64,000 nt of DNA, taken from positions 1-64,000 of the forward strand of contig CAZPIO010000019.1 of NCBI GenBank assembly GCA_964586235.1, read 5' to 3'. Of this stretch, positions 1-10,114 are shown piece by piece. Under the pieces are notes generated by a model that saw nothing but the letters and a program-made list of their open reading frames with translations, was not told the origin of the DNA and ran no database searches. The stretch comes from JAUCQB01 sp964586235. GTDB lineage: Bacteria > Planctomycetota > Phycisphaerae > UBA1845 > PWPN01. Numbering within the stretch: position 1 is the stretch's first letter; every line of letters begins with the position of its first letter. The position numbers and the translations under genes were made by a program.

Positions 1-62
1 GGACCCGCCCGCCCGGAAAGAGCCATCCCGGCTCGCCGAGGCGGGCTTCTATTGAAGTTGAT

Positions 63-84
63 CGGGGCGAACTGAGCAGCCCCG
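63..84 (+). promoter_or_regulatory. leader hairpin, 6-bp stem and 10-nt loop
   Basis: CGGGGC (63-68) pairs with GCCCCG (79-84) around a 10-nt loop, ending 28 nt before the ATG at 113. The stem is short. The loop length and spacing match longer hairpins before the genes at 37503, 39270 and 53173. Confidence 0.45.
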
Positions 85-112
85 TAGGAGCCAAGACCCG
101 AGGAGAACGACT

Positions 113-1123
113 ATGTGCACCGCCATCGCCGAACGCGCCAAACGGATAACACCTGATCAGCCGCAAGGCAGGATCGCCCTGCGGGTGGTACCGATCATCG
201 GGCCTTCACACGACGAACCGCGATACCGCCTGCTGGAGGGCGATGCCCTGACGGCCGTGAAGGTCTCGGAAATCAGCGAGGCCGGGAGCGTGCCCGAACT
301 GCTGGTCGAAAACACGCTGGAGGAGCGGGTATTCCTGATGGACGGGCAGGAACTGCTCGGTGCCAAGCAGAATCGCATCCTCAACACCGACGTGCTGGTA
401 TCGGCGGCAACGAAGCTGCGGATCCCGGTCAGTTGCGTGGAGGCCGGCCGATGGCGGCACACCAGCGAGACCTTTATGCCCGGCAAGGCAGCCAGCTATG
501 CCGTTCGGAGCGGCAAGCAGGCGCGGGTGCACGAGGCCCTGAGGGCCGAAGGTCGCCACGACGCCGACCAGTCGGCCGTGTGGGAGGAGGTGGCGTGTTC
601 GCTGGCCAGTTCTGGCTCTGCAAGCGATACGCAGGCCCTGCACGATGCCTACGAGGCCCGGCGGGAACAACTGGCCGAATTCCGGGGCTCGCTGCGAATG
701 CCGAAGGAGGCGGTGGGCCTGGCTGTGCTCCGAGGGTCCCAGTTCCAGGGGCTGGACCTGTTCGACCGGCACTCGACGCTGAAGTACTTCTGGGAGTCGC
801 TGGTGGACAGCTACGCGATCGACTGGCTTATGGCCCCGGTGGAAGAGTCTGGCACGGCGGATTTGGCTGGGACGGCAGGGGTGACCGAGCTTCTGGAGAA
901 GGCAGCCGGCGGCAAGTGGGAGGCATTCCAATCGCCAGGCGAAGGCCGGGACTGGCGGCTGGATGACGAAAGGCTCACCGGGGCGGCCCTGGTTTGGGAT
1001 GACCGCGTGGTGACGCACCTGCAACTTTTCCCGCGGACTTCCGACCAGGAACAGAGCGGGTGGCGACCCCAGCAGGCCAGGATTCACCGGCGGTACACGC
1101 GACCGTGGGGGCCAGTGATGTGA
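113..1123 (+). CDS. ARPP-1-like protein (DUF6569 type)
   Basis: 336 aa. It resembles the ARPP-1 family, named for association with ADP-ribosylglycohydrolase and rhodanese/phosphatase-superfamily proteins. The recognisable stretch is around residues 70-90 (FLMDGQELLGAKQNR, then a short ILN motif), followed by a region rich in conserved Gly and Trp. No catalytic function is established for the family, and no signal peptide or membrane segment is visible. The ATG follows GAGGAGAACGACT, a good ribosome binding site. The partner enzymes expected from the family name are not adjacent but lie at 54242-55735. The family assignment is from memory of conserved sequence, so the function is unknown. Confidence 0.72.
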   Translation: MCTAIAERAKRITPDQPQGRIALRVVPIIGPSHDEPRYRLLEGDALTAVKVSEISEAGSVPELLVENTLEERVFLMDGQELLGAKQNRILNTDVLVSAATKLRIPVSCVEAGRWRHTSETFMPGKAASYAVRSGKQARVHEALRAEGRHDADQSAVWEEVACSLASSGSASDTQALHDAYEARREQLAEFRGSLRMPKEAVGLAVLRGSQFQGLDLFDRHSTLKYFWESLVDSYAIDWLMAPVEESGTADLAGTAGVTELLEKAAGGKWEAFQSPGEGRDWRLDDERLTGAALVWDDRVVTHLQLFPRTSDQEQSGWRPQQARIHRRYTRPWGPVM

Positions 1124-1148
1124 CCGGGGGCAGGCAAGGGGACAGACC

Positions 1149-1964
1149 ATGCTTGGAATTGAGGTTAACCGGGACGAGGTGCACTTCGGAGCCAGCGTGA
1201 CGGTGCGGTTCATGCGGGCTCTGCGTGTCCCTGACGATGGTCGTAAATACCCACCGCTGCCGAGCTTTGGCGAGTTCCAGGTCTACGCCATTCAGGATTA
1301 CGCCGACCGGGTGCCGGTGTCGTGGCGGGTACGACCGGGCGTATTCATCCCGATGCACCCGCATGAGGCCATGTGGGTCAGCTTCTCAGGCCGGTGGTGG
1401 AAGCCGAACGCAGTGAAGGTGGGTTTCGCCGGATTCAACGCCCTCACAGGCAAACCCTGGCACGAGAAGCTGGCCGCCGACCCCCAAGACTACCTGGTCT
1501 GGCCGGAACAGAATCTGCTCAGCGGTTTCAAGGATGAAAAGGGCTACTTCAGGCAGTTCGTGACACTTGCGGCGGGAAAGGGCTCCGCAACCGACGCTGA
1601 ACCGGCCGACGACGAGGGCTGTGACGGCTTGCAGATCATGATCTTTGAGCCGAAGCCGGGGCTGTTCCGCGATCATCCGCCAGCCAAAGGGGCAGGGATG
1701 GCCGGTAAGCGTTCTCAACCGTCGGAGGACCAGAGCCATGCGGTCACGGTCGGGCAGGAGGTCTTACCCGATCCCCATGGCATTCAGACCTGGGATCCCG
1801 TGAACTTCGGCCGGGTCTGCGTGTATCTCGTTGGCGAGGCGGTATTTCGAAAGATCACGTGCCGTCAGTTGCGTTGCTCACCGAGCTGCGATAGCCGTTT
1901 CGCGAAGGCCCGTCTGCGCCATCCACGCGTGTCCGACGAGAGGGTTCGTTTCTACTGTGAATGA
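1149..1964 (+). CDS. ARPP-associated conserved hypothetical, C-terminus possibly replaced
   Basis: 271 aa, starting 25 nt after the ARPP-1-like gene. Residues 1-200 look like a conserved bacterial family whose members contain a motif like PVSWRVRPGVFIPMHPHEAMW, then WKPNAVKV and a DPQDYLV stretch. From memory, relatives continue after the TWDP..GRV.V.LV segment with a Pro-rich and Trp-containing C-terminal tail. Here, from about residue 238 onward, the sequence turns Arg/Ser/Cys-rich (RQLRCSPSCDSRFAKARLR) and ends abruptly. This suggests that the native 3' end was lost or shifted where foreign DNA entered. No function is known. The gene reads as a co-operon partner of the preceding gene. Confidence 0.6.
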   Translation: MLGIEVNRDEVHFGASVTVRFMRALRVPDDGRKYPPLPSFGEFQVYAIQDYADRVPVSWRVRPGVFIPMHPHEAMWVSFSGRWWKPNAVKVGFAGFNALTGKPWHEKLAADPQDYLVWPEQNLLSGFKDEKGYFRQFVTLAAGKGSATDAEPADDEGCDGLQIMIFEPKPGLFRDHPPAKGAGMAGKRSQPSEDQSHAVTVGQEVLPDPHGIQTWDPVNFGRVCVYLVGEAVFRKITCRQLRCSPSCDSRFAKARLRHPRVSDERVRFYCE

Positions 1965-2327
1965 ATAATATCTTCTATAGCTGACGAGGTGAACGATTGA
2001 AGCTCATCCCCGAATCACCGCCAGACAGGCCCTAACGGCAACCGCAGCGGCTAGAAGTTACAATGGACGGATTGTTGCCTTAGCCGCATAATGCCGCGGG
2101 AGCTTGGCGAGTAAGGGCTCTGCCGATGTGACGGCAAACCTGTCAGTAGATGAGGCGGCGACGGATGGGCACCGGCAAGGGTGGGCTCACTAATTGGGGC
2201 TTCGGCACAGCGATGCTCTCCTGGCAAAACAGCATGAGCACCATTTTGATGAGGGAGGCATCGCGAGGGTGAGGGTGGGTGAACTGAAAACCGGTTATCG
2301 GCTCTCGTCGTGTCAGGAGGCCCGTGG
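1965..2327. other. intergenic region before the defence operon
   Basis: About 360 bp with no credible gene. The first 50 bp are AT-richer than the surroundings. It must hold the promoter of the 20-kb operon, but I could not fix -35/-10 boxes with confidence. The ribosome binding site AGGAGG (2315-2320) lies 7-8 nt before the ATG at 2328 and decides that start over the upstream GTG at 2310. Confidence 0.5.
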
Positions 2328-5300
2328 ATGAGTAGACTCGAAGATCTGATTAGCGGTGCCTGTGTCGAAGGAGTGATTCCCCGCGAACCTGTCACAGTTA
2401 TCAACTCTCAGTGGTATGGAGACTCTGTTCTGGAGGTCACCTACAAGACCGCGGACGGCAGCGTTGCCAACACGCTGCTCTACCGCGACGACGAGGCTCG
2501 ACTTCAGATCAGCCAGCGGACCCGCCCTTGGTCTTTCGACGCTCCTGGTGACGAGTTCAGGCTCGTCTCTGAGGCTTCCCGCATTCGTTTGGCAGCCTTG
2601 TTCGATACGCTCCTTGCGGTTCATACCTCCCTGGTGGAGCCCCTTCCACATCAGATCGTCGCCGTATACGAGCGGATGCTCCCCAGGCAGCCGCTTCGCT
2701 TCCTGCTCGCCGACGACCCTGGCGCAGGCAAGACCATCATGGCCGGCCTGTTCATGAAGGAGCTTATGGCCAGAGGAGATCTTGAGCGATGCCTAATCGT
2801 GGCTCCGGGGCGACTGGCTGAACAGTGGCAAGACGAATTGGACCAGAAGTTTCAGCTCCCGTTCGAAATCGCCACAAACGACCAACTGGAGGCGGCCCGG
2901 ACAGGAAACTGGTTCGGCGAGCACAACCTGGCTATCGCGCGGCTGGACAAACTCAGTCGCAACGATGATATGCAGCAACGATTACGGGCTACACCTCAGT
3001 GGGATCTTGTCGTTGTGGATGAGGCCCACAAAATGTCGGCCAGTTTCTTTGGCAACGAGATCAACTACACAAAACGCTACAGGCTGGGCCAACTCCTCTC
3101 CGAAACGACGCGACATTTTCTGCTGATGACCGCTACCCCGCACAACGGCAAGGAGGAGGATTTCCAGCTCTTCATGGCCCTTCTGGACGGGGACCGCTTT
3201 GAGGGCCGCTTCCGCGACGGCGTACACACCGCAGATTGCGGTGACCTGATGCGGCGGATGGTAAAAGAGCAGCTTCTCAAGTTCGACGGCACACCATTGT
3301 TTCCAGAACGCCGAGCCTATACGGTTGCCTACGATCTCTCCCAGGGCGAGGCACAACTCTATAAGGACGTGACTGAATACGTCCGAGAGGAGTTCAACCG
3401 TGCAGAAGCTCTGGAAAGCGACGGACGCAAGGGCACGGTCGGATTCGCCCTCACCATCCTGCAACGCCGCCTGGCATCTTCGCCTGAAGCAATCTACCAG
3501 AGCCTGCGCCGCCGCAAGGAGCGTCTCGAAAGCCGCCATCGCGAGGCTAAGCTGCTCGCTCGCGGTGGCAAGTCGGCCCTGCTAGAGACCCTTCGCGCCA
3601 GAGACCTCGAGGAGACCGACCAGGACGCTCTTGAGGGGAACGACGAGGCCACAGCCGAGGAGATCGAGTCTGTCGAGAACGAGGTCGTCGATGAAGCCAC
3701 GGCAGCACGAACGATCGAAGAGCTGGAGATCGAGATTGAGATTCTGAAGCGGCTTGAGCGTTCCGCTCTGGATGTGCGACGCAGCGGAGTTGACCGCAAG
3801 TGGGACGAACTCTCCCGCTTGCTTCAGGACAATCCCGAGATGTTCGACGCGCGGGGCAATCGTCGGAAGCTGATTATCTTCACAGAGCACCGCGATACCC
3901 TGAATTACCTTCGAGACCGCGTGACCACCCTCATCGGCCGAGCCGAGGCAATCGTGACAATTCAAGGTGGCATGGGGCGGGACCAGAGACGCGCAGCCGA
4001 AGAATCTTTCCGGCACGACCCCGATGTGCAAATACTGATCGCTACCGATGCTGCTGGCGAAGGCATCAACCTGCAACGTGCCCACCTCATGGTGAACTAC
4101 GACCTGCCGTGGAACCCGAATCGGCTCGAACAGCGCTTCGGACGTATCCACCGTATCGGGCAGACCGAGGTGTGCCATTGCTGGAACCTAGTAGCTCACG
4201 AGACCCGCGAAGGTGATGTCTATCGTCGGCTTCTTGAGAAGCTGGATACTCAGCGCGAGGCGTTGGGAGGTCGGGATAGCGTTTTCGACGTCTTGGGACG
4301 GCTCTTCCAAGGGCAGTCTCTGCGCCAGTTGCTCATCGAGGCCGTGCGCTATGGCGAGCAGCCAGAGGTGCGTGCTCGGCTCGAGCGTGCTATCGACAAC
4401 GCCACTGATCGTGAGCATATTCGCAAGCTCCTTGAAGAGGAGGCACTTGCTCGTGATTCCATGGACAGCCGGCGGGTACAGCAGCTTCGCGAAGACATGG
4501 AGCGCGCGGAGGCCAGACGGCTCCAGCCGCATTTCATTGAGGCCTTCTTTATGGAGGCGTTCACGAGACTCGGTGGTCGGATCGTCGCACGGGAACAGAA
4601 CCGCTACGAAATCACTCGTGTGCCTGCCTCAGTCAGGAACCGTGACCGACAAGTCGGGCACGGCGTGCCCGTCCTTCCTCGTTACGAGCGCGCCACGTTC
4701 CACAAGCAACTTATCTACGCAGCGGGACAGCCGATCGCTGCCTTCATCTGTCCAGGCCACCCGTTGCTGGATTCGGTCATCGACCTGATTCTAGAGCAGT
4801 ACCGTGGCTTGCTCCGCCAAGGTGCCGTTCTGGTTGACCCTAATGACCCGGGCGAATCGCCTCGGGTCTTATTCTATTTGGACCACTCCATCCGTGATGG
4901 TGTGCAGCTGGCTGCCAACGATCGCCGCGTTATTTCACGAGAAATGCAGTTCGTGGAGATTTCTGCTTCCGGGGATGTCCGGTCGGCGGGCTCGGCACCC
5001 TACCTCGACTACCGGCCAACAACCGCCGAAGAACGCGATCTTGTTCGGGATGAGCTTAGCCGGCCGTGGTTGTCAGAGAATCTGGAGCAGCAGGCATTGG
5101 GCTTTGCCGCCCAACATATCGTCCCGGAACACCTAACGGCTATCCGCAAGCATCGCGACGAGCTGATCGACAAGTCTGTCAACGCCGTGCGTGTGCGGCT
5201 CACCAGGGAGATCGCTTATTGGGATCATCGCGCCCAGGAACTGAAGGCACGCGAGGAGGCGGGTAAGACTCCGCGCCTGAACTCAACGATGGCCCGGCAG

Positions 5301-5855
5301 CGAGCCGATGACCTGGAGGCTCGGCTCAAGCAACGCCTCGAACGCCTAGAGCGAGAGAAACTGCTGTCGCCAGCCCCGCCGGTTGCGATCGGCGGTGCCA
5401 TAGTGATTCCGCAGGGGCTGCTCGACCGGCTCAACAACGTTCCTGAGGAAGATCGTGATCTCACACCCGATCAGCGCGAACGAATCGACCGCTTGGCCGT
5501 CGCAGCCGTTATGGAGGCGGAACGCCAACTTGGCCGGCAACCTCGTGAGATGGACCACAACAACGAGGGGTACGATATCGAAACCACCGATCCCAAGGAG
5601 CCAGGTCGACTACGCTTCATCGAGGTGAAAGGCAAAGCGGTCGGCAGGTCCACGGTTACCATTTCCGCGACACAAATTCGCTATTGCTGCAATCAACCGG
5701 ACAACTGGATTCTCGCCTTGGTTCAGGTCGATGGGGACAAGGCACAGGAACCGCGTTATCTGTATGGACCATTCAACCAGGCACCTGGCTTCGCGGAGGT
5801 GGGCCGAAACTTTAGCTTGGCGGAACTCTTGGGAAAGGCGCAACGTCCGGCATGA
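2328..5855 (+). CDS. SNF2-family helicase with C-terminal DUF3883 (DrmD-like)
   Basis: 1175 aa superfamily 2 ATPase, probably a DNA translocase. Walker A is GAGKT near residue 132, DEAH near 231, motif III is LLMTATPHNGKEED, and motif VI is QRFGRIHRIGQT near 601. A charged helical insert sits at about 370-490. The C-terminus has a DUF3883 domain, related to restriction-type nuclease folds, with RFIEVKGK near 1094. Size and order match SNF2 helicases of defence systems such as DISARM DrmD, but DrmA and DrmB (DUF1998) are absent here. First gene of the operon; its stop overlaps the next start by 4 bp (ATGA). AGGAGG upstream supports ATG 2328. Confidence 0.88.
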   Translation: MSRLEDLISGACVEGVIPREPVTVINSQWYGDSVLEVTYKTADGSVANTLLYRDDEARLQISQRTRPWSFDAPGDEFRLVSEASRIRLAALFDTLLAVHTSLVEPLPHQIVAVYERMLPRQPLRFLLADDPGAGKTIMAGLFMKELMARGDLERCLIVAPGRLAEQWQDELDQKFQLPFEIATNDQLEAARTGNWFGEHNLAIARLDKLSRNDDMQQRLRATPQWDLVVVDEAHKMSASFFGNEINYTKRYRLGQLLSETTRHFLLMTATPHNGKEEDFQLFMALLDGDRFEGRFRDGVHTADCGDLMRRMVKEQLLKFDGTPLFPERRAYTVAYDLSQGEAQLYKDVTEYVREEFNRAEALESDGRKGTVGFALTILQRRLASSPEAIYQSLRRRKERLESRHREAKLLARGGKSALLETLRARDLEETDQDALEGNDEATAEEIESVENEVVDEATAARTIEELEIEIEILKRLERSALDVRRSGVDRKWDELSRLLQDNPEMFDARGNRRKLIIFTEHRDTLNYLRDRVTTLIGRAEAIVTIQGGMGRDQRRAAEESFRHDPDVQILIATDAAGEGINLQRAHLMVNYDLPWNPNRLEQRFGRIHRIGQTEVCHCWNLVAHETREGDVYRRLLEKLDTQREALGGRDSVFDVLGRLFQGQSLRQLLIEAVRYGEQPEVRARLERAIDNATDREHIRKLLEEEALARDSMDSRRVQQLREDMERAEARRLQPHFIEAFFMEAFTRLGGRIVAREQNRYEITRVPASVRNRDRQVGHGVPVLPRYERATFHKQLIYAAGQPIAAFICPGHPLLDSVIDLILEQYRGLLRQGAVLVDPNDPGESPRVLFYLDHSIRDGVQLAANDRRVISREMQFVEISASGDVRSAGSAPYLDYRPTTAEERDLVRDELSRPWLSENLEQQALGFAAQHIVPEHLTAIRKHRDELIDKSVNAVRVRLTREIAYWDHRAQELKAREEAGKTPRLNSTMARQRADDLEARLKQRLERLEREKLLSPAPPVAIGGAIVIPQGLLDRLNNVPEEDRDLTPDQRERIDRLAVAAVMEAERQLGRQPREMDHNNEGYDIETTDPKEPGRLRFIEVKGKAVGRSTVTISATQIRYCCNQPDNWILALVQVDGDKAQEPRYLYGPFNQAPGFAEVGRNFSLAELLGKAQRPA

Positions 5856-8800
5856 GCCACAGGAAGCCACAACTCGGCTCTTCTGGCCAGCGGCATCGTC
5901 GGCCACCACCGTTCTTCGCCACCGTTCAGCAACGGGCACGCGATCGATGGAATCAGCTTGAAGACGACCCCGAACTTGCCGGTCCCTGGCACCAACTCTT
6001 CAAACAGGTTCAAAGCCCTCGGCATGTCCTATCCGAGCTCTTGCAGAATGCAGATGATGCAGAAGCCACCACGGCTTCGGCCCGCATCGAGGGCGACGAG
6101 TTTGTATTCGAACACGACGGGATGGATTTCCGTGAGTCCCACTTCGCGTCGCTCTGCAAGTTCGGTTACTCGGATAAGCGCAACCTGCACACCATCGGCT
6201 TCCGCGGCATTGGCTTCAAGTCCACCTTCAGCCTGGGCGACGAGGTCCGACTGATCACCCCGACCCTTTCTGTGCTTTTCCGCAAGAGGCGATTTACGGA
6301 ACCTGTGTGGGTCGATGATGCGGAGCCATCGAAAACCACACAGGTGCGCGTACGAATCAAGGACGGGCACCGCAAGAAGGAGCTTGCCAAGAATCTCGAA
6401 GAGTGGGCATCGAGTTCGTTGTCGCTATTGTTCTTCAACAACATCTCGACGCTGACCATCGAGGGCATCTGCATTCGACGGATCTCGTGCGGCCAGGGAC
6501 CAGTAGCCGGCTCCGAGTGGGTCAAGCTTTCCGAGGAGCAGACGCATTCCTACCTGCTCATTCGTTCCGAGGAAGAGGAGTTTCCCCCGGACGCGATTGA
6601 GGAGATTCGCCAAGAGAGGATGGGCGAAGATAATCTCCATTTGCCGCCATGCCGGGTGGATTTGGTCCTTGGGGATACTCCACATCAAACGCTCTTTGTG
6701 GTCCTCCCCACGGGCGTCAATACGGCCCTACCCTTCGCATGTAACGCGCCATTCGTACAGGACCCCGCCCGCGTGAAAATCAAAGATCCTGAGACTTCGC
6801 CGACAAACCGATGGCTGCTGGAGCGAGCTGGGAGGCATGCCGCTCAGGCCATGCTCGCCTGGCTGCAACGCTACGACCTTTCCCTCAATGAGCGATGCTC
6901 CGCCTACGCGCTCTTCCCCGATGTTGACCGACAGGACAATTCCCTGCAGGGCGTGTGCTCCACAATCTGCGAGGAAGTCTTTGGCGAAGCACTCGAAGAC
7001 TCGGCCTTCCTGCTTACCCAGCAGGGTGAGCTTGTCGGGAAGGGCTGCTGCGTTACGCTCCCGGCGCCTCTCCACGAGATTTGGTCCCCCGAGCAGCTGT
7101 CGAGCTTGTTTGATGCCAGGAAGCGGCCCATTCTATCTCATCACGTGTGCGACGCACACCGCCAAGTATTCGTGCATTGGGGTCTCCTGGAGCCTGTAGA
7201 AGAAGACTCCGTCCTCAACGCGATGGAGACGAGGCATCTCCCCAAGCCGTCTTCGTGGGCAAGGCTTCTGGCTCTGTGGGAGTACGTGTCTGACAAGGTC
7301 TGCAGACCTCGATACTACCACCTGCCAGGCCGCAAGAACCTGCGCATCGTCCCTGTCCAAGGGAAAGACGTACTGTTTGGGGCGTTCGAGATTGTCCGTC
7401 TGGGAGAAAAAAAGCTCCTGGGCTCTTCGGATGACTGGGAGTTTCTGTCTGCCTACCTGCTCGTGCTCAACCCGAACTGGCCACGATTCCTGGCAGAGCA
7501 GCGACGTCACGCTGAGCATTGCAGCGATGGATCGCTTTCCGCGAGAGTCGAAAACGCCTACGAAGTGCTTCAATCGCTTGATCTAGACGAGGCCAGCGAT
7601 GTGAGTCAGGTCGTTGAACGGGTAGCAAAACAGTTCTTCGCTCAAGATGATTGCTCTCTCGACGATTGCGTGCGTCTCGCACACATTGCCGCGACGTTGG
7701 GAGCATCCGTCTCCACAGGATTCCAATATGTCGCTCAGGATGGATACCGCCGCTCGATCGAGGATCAGATACTCGCCGACGCTGACGGAAAGCTCGATCT
7801 TTTCGTTAATGAGAAATGGTATCAGGAGCACGCCCTTGATCGTGCCTACTTCCAAGGCTTTCGATCCTGCACCGAATCAGAATGGTTGGAATGGGTTCGC
7901 TCCGAGAAAAGTGGTCTGCTCCCGTTCCTGCCCATCCTACCGTCCCGCAAGCACGTGTGGGGAAGGTCCAGACTGCGCCAGACCCTGAGCGAACGCGGTG
8001 TCGAAGGCGAGCCCTATTTCCACTACGTCACCGACAGCTTCGTCGTTGATGATCACGATTTCTCGCCCGAGCATTGGACGCACTGGCATAAACTCGCCAA
8101 TGAGGATCCTGAGTTCTGGGCCAGGTTCCTGGGCACGGTTTTCCATCTTCCACATCGGCATTGGAACAAGGCGCTCTCGGCCCGTGCCCTTCAGGTGGCC
8201 ACAACGGGCAGCACGCGAGCGGTCACCAGCGAAGAGATACTTCCAGCGTGGATCGTGACACTACGCGGCCTGCCTTGCTTGGAGGACACGCTGGGCGGAG
8301 CCCGCGAACCTGCCGAGTTATTGCGGCGGACTCCCGAGACTGAGGCCTTGCTGGACATCGAGCCTTTCGTGAAGGCGGAGTATGACACCGAACAGACTCG
8401 CCCCTTGCTGATCAAGCTAGGTGTGCGCGATACGCCCACCGGCCCAGCTCGGCTCCTCGACCGATTGCGGGCCCTGTCGAGATCGCCATCGCCACCGATC
8501 TACGAGGTGGAGAAGTGGTACAGCCGCTTGGATCATCTGCTCGTCAAGTGCACGACTCAGGAACTCGAAGCGGTCCGCAAAGCATTCCAGGATGAGTCAG
8601 TGATCCTTACGGACGCCGGTTCCTGGGCGAGGGCTGGTGAGGTCTTCCTAAACGCCAATGAGGAAGACGTGCCCGGAGCAGCAACGCTGCATCCGGCCGT
8701 CCGGCATCTGACACTCTGGCATCGAGTGGGCGTTGCCGATCATCCTACCGCCGATCTGGCGATGGAGTGGTTGCGTGGGCTCCGATCGGGCGAGCGCCTT

Positions 8801-10111
8801 TCAGCCGACCAGCTTCGCCGCGTTCGTTCGTTGCTTCCCCGATACGCCGTGCAGGTCTGGCAGGAATGCGGTCACTGGCTGAATCTTGAAGGCGAGTGGG
8901 CCATCGCTGAGAACCTGACATACAAGCTCACGATGCAGGCCCTCGTTCCGTGGTCTAACCTGTTTGCCACCACAAAGAGCAAGACGGCGGATCTGCAGCG
9001 CCTTCCGGCGGAGTTGTGCGATCAAGCGCCGTTTTCCACGCTCGTCAGCCTTGCCGCCTCAATCGAAGAACGAATCGAAGATGGGCTGTTCCATCTCGAG
9101 AAACCGCAACGCAGACTCTGGCTTGAGTCTCTCGGCAAGGCAATTGGCATGATCTCACTGGAGAACGAAGCCGACCAGGCCCGAGTCCGCGACGCAGCTA
9201 GCCGATTGGCCAAGACCGTGTGGCAGCCGGCCCACAACCTTGAGGCCGTACCATATATCGACGGGACCCCCGCAGGAACGCCACGCAAGATCGATGTGCT
9301 TTGGAAGGGACACACACTCTACGTGATGGATCAGCGAGTGGCCCGCTCCTTCAGAGCTATTGCTCAGGAATTGGCCCGTCCCTTCGATCGCCAGGATATC
9401 GCGGATGCAATCAAGGCATGCGTTGAGCGGTCGCCAGACTTCATCGCGGACTACATGGAACAGAACTTTGCGATGCTCCCCGAGGGCGTTGAAGCGGGAC
9501 CCGAGGAGCAGCCATCCAACACCGAAGAGTCTTCTGCTCAGCCACCAAACGATCAACCGACCGGCCCGCTGGGAGGCGAGCAAGAGATAACTGATACGCG
9601 TCCGCCTGGGCCGGGCCAACCGGCGGGAGGCGGGCCGGACGATTCAGGCACGCTCGTTCCGGATGAATCAGCCGGTGAACCACCGCAACCGGAACCGATC
9701 GTTCGGGTCCATACTCCGCGTCCAGCGAAGCTGCGCTTCATCGAGGTCTTCGCCAAGGCGCGTGGCTACCAGCCAGATGGAGAGTCGGATCGCTTCTACC
9801 GCGCGGATGGCAGCTGGCTGCAGAAGGCTGACGGCGGTGTGTTCCCGTGGGAAAGATACACGGCAGATGGACATCTGGCGCAATCTTATTGGCTGAAGGA
9901 CCACTGCCTCCAGGAAGAGCCCCTGGAGATTGGGGCCGACGTCTGGCAACTCTGCCAGGATCATCCCGGCGCGTACACGCTCGTACTTGCCGATCGCGAA
10001 GGATGCCCGATTGAACTCACGGGCGAAAGGCTCCAGCAGCTCAGGGTGGCAGGCCAATTGAAGCTCTATCCGGCCGGGTATCGTCTGGCCTACGAGGACG
10101 GGGGTACATAG
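5852..10111 (+). CDS. large sacsin-type Bergerat-fold ATPase
   Basis: 1419 aa. The N-terminal HATPase_c domain resembles sacsin/Hsp90: N-box ELLQNADDA near residue 63, HDGMDF near 88, and the second glycine box GFRGIGFKS near 116, so ATP binding is expected. A long alpha/beta middle has no motif I can name. A Pro/Gly/Glu-rich linker (about 1205-1280) leads to a small C-terminal domain containing KLRFIEVFAKARGYQ. Such giant HATPase proteins often accompany DUF3883 helicases in defence islands. Its start overlaps the SNF2 stop, and the next gene begins 3 nt after its stop. It probably acts as a conformational switch or substrate-holding ATPase; its exact role is unknown. Confidence 0.82.
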   Translation: MSHRKPQLGSSGQRHRRPPPFFATVQQRARDRWNQLEDDPELAGPWHQLFKQVQSPRHVLSELLQNADDAEATTASARIEGDEFVFEHDGMDFRESHFASLCKFGYSDKRNLHTIGFRGIGFKSTFSLGDEVRLITPTLSVLFRKRRFTEPVWVDDAEPSKTTQVRVRIKDGHRKKELAKNLEEWASSSLSLLFFNNISTLTIEGICIRRISCGQGPVAGSEWVKLSEEQTHSYLLIRSEEEEFPPDAIEEIRQERMGEDNLHLPPCRVDLVLGDTPHQTLFVVLPTGVNTALPFACNAPFVQDPARVKIKDPETSPTNRWLLERAGRHAAQAMLAWLQRYDLSLNERCSAYALFPDVDRQDNSLQGVCSTICEEVFGEALEDSAFLLTQQGELVGKGCCVTLPAPLHEIWSPEQLSSLFDARKRPILSHHVCDAHRQVFVHWGLLEPVEEDSVLNAMETRHLPKPSSWARLLALWEYVSDKVCRPRYYHLPGRKNLRIVPVQGKDVLFGAFEIVRLGEKKLLGSSDDWEFLSAYLLVLNPNWPRFLAEQRRHAEHCSDGSLSARVENAYEVLQSLDLDEASDVSQVVERVAKQFFAQDDCSLDDCVRLAHIAATLGASVSTGFQYVAQDGYRRSIEDQILADADGKLDLFVNEKWYQEHALDRAYFQGFRSCTESEWLEWVRSEKSGLLPFLPILPSRKHVWGRSRLRQTLSERGVEGEPYFHYVTDSFVVDDHDFSPEHWTHWHKLANEDPEFWARFLGTVFHLPHRHWNKALSARALQVATTGSTRAVTSEEILPAWIVTLRGLPCLEDTLGGAREPAELLRRTPETEALLDIEPFVKAEYDTEQTRPLLIKLGVRDTPTGPARLLDRLRALSRSPSPPIYEVEKWYSRLDHLLVKCTTQELEAVRKAFQDESVILTDAGSWARAGEVFLNANEEDVPGAATLHPAVRHLTLWHRVGVADHPTADLAMEWLRGLRSGERLSADQLRRVRSLLPRYAVQVWQECGHWLNLEGEWAIAENLTYKLTMQALVPWSNLFATTKSKTADLQRLPAELCDQAPFSTLVSLAASIEERIEDGLFHLEKPQRRLWLESLGKAIGMISLENEADQARVRDAASRLAKTVWQPAHNLEAVPYIDGTPAGTPRKIDVLWKGHTLYVMDQRVARSFRAIAQELARPFDRQDIADAIKACVERSPDFIADYMEQNFAMLPEGVEAGPEEQPSNTEESSAQPPNDQPTGPLGGEQEITDTRPPGPGQPAGGGPDDSGTLVPDESAGEPPQPEPIVRVHTPRPAKLRFIEVFAKARGYQPDGESDRFYRADGSWLQKADGGVFPWERYTADGHLAQSYWLKDHCLQEEPLEIGADVWQLCQDHPGAYTLVLADREGCPIELTGERLQQLRVAGQLKLYPAGYRLAYEDGGT

Positions 10112-10114
10112 ACT

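Noticed and set aside
206..1213. Minus-strand 335-codon frame opposite the ARPP-1-like gene
   Set aside because: Shadow frame; Pro/Arg/His-rich translation without motifs.
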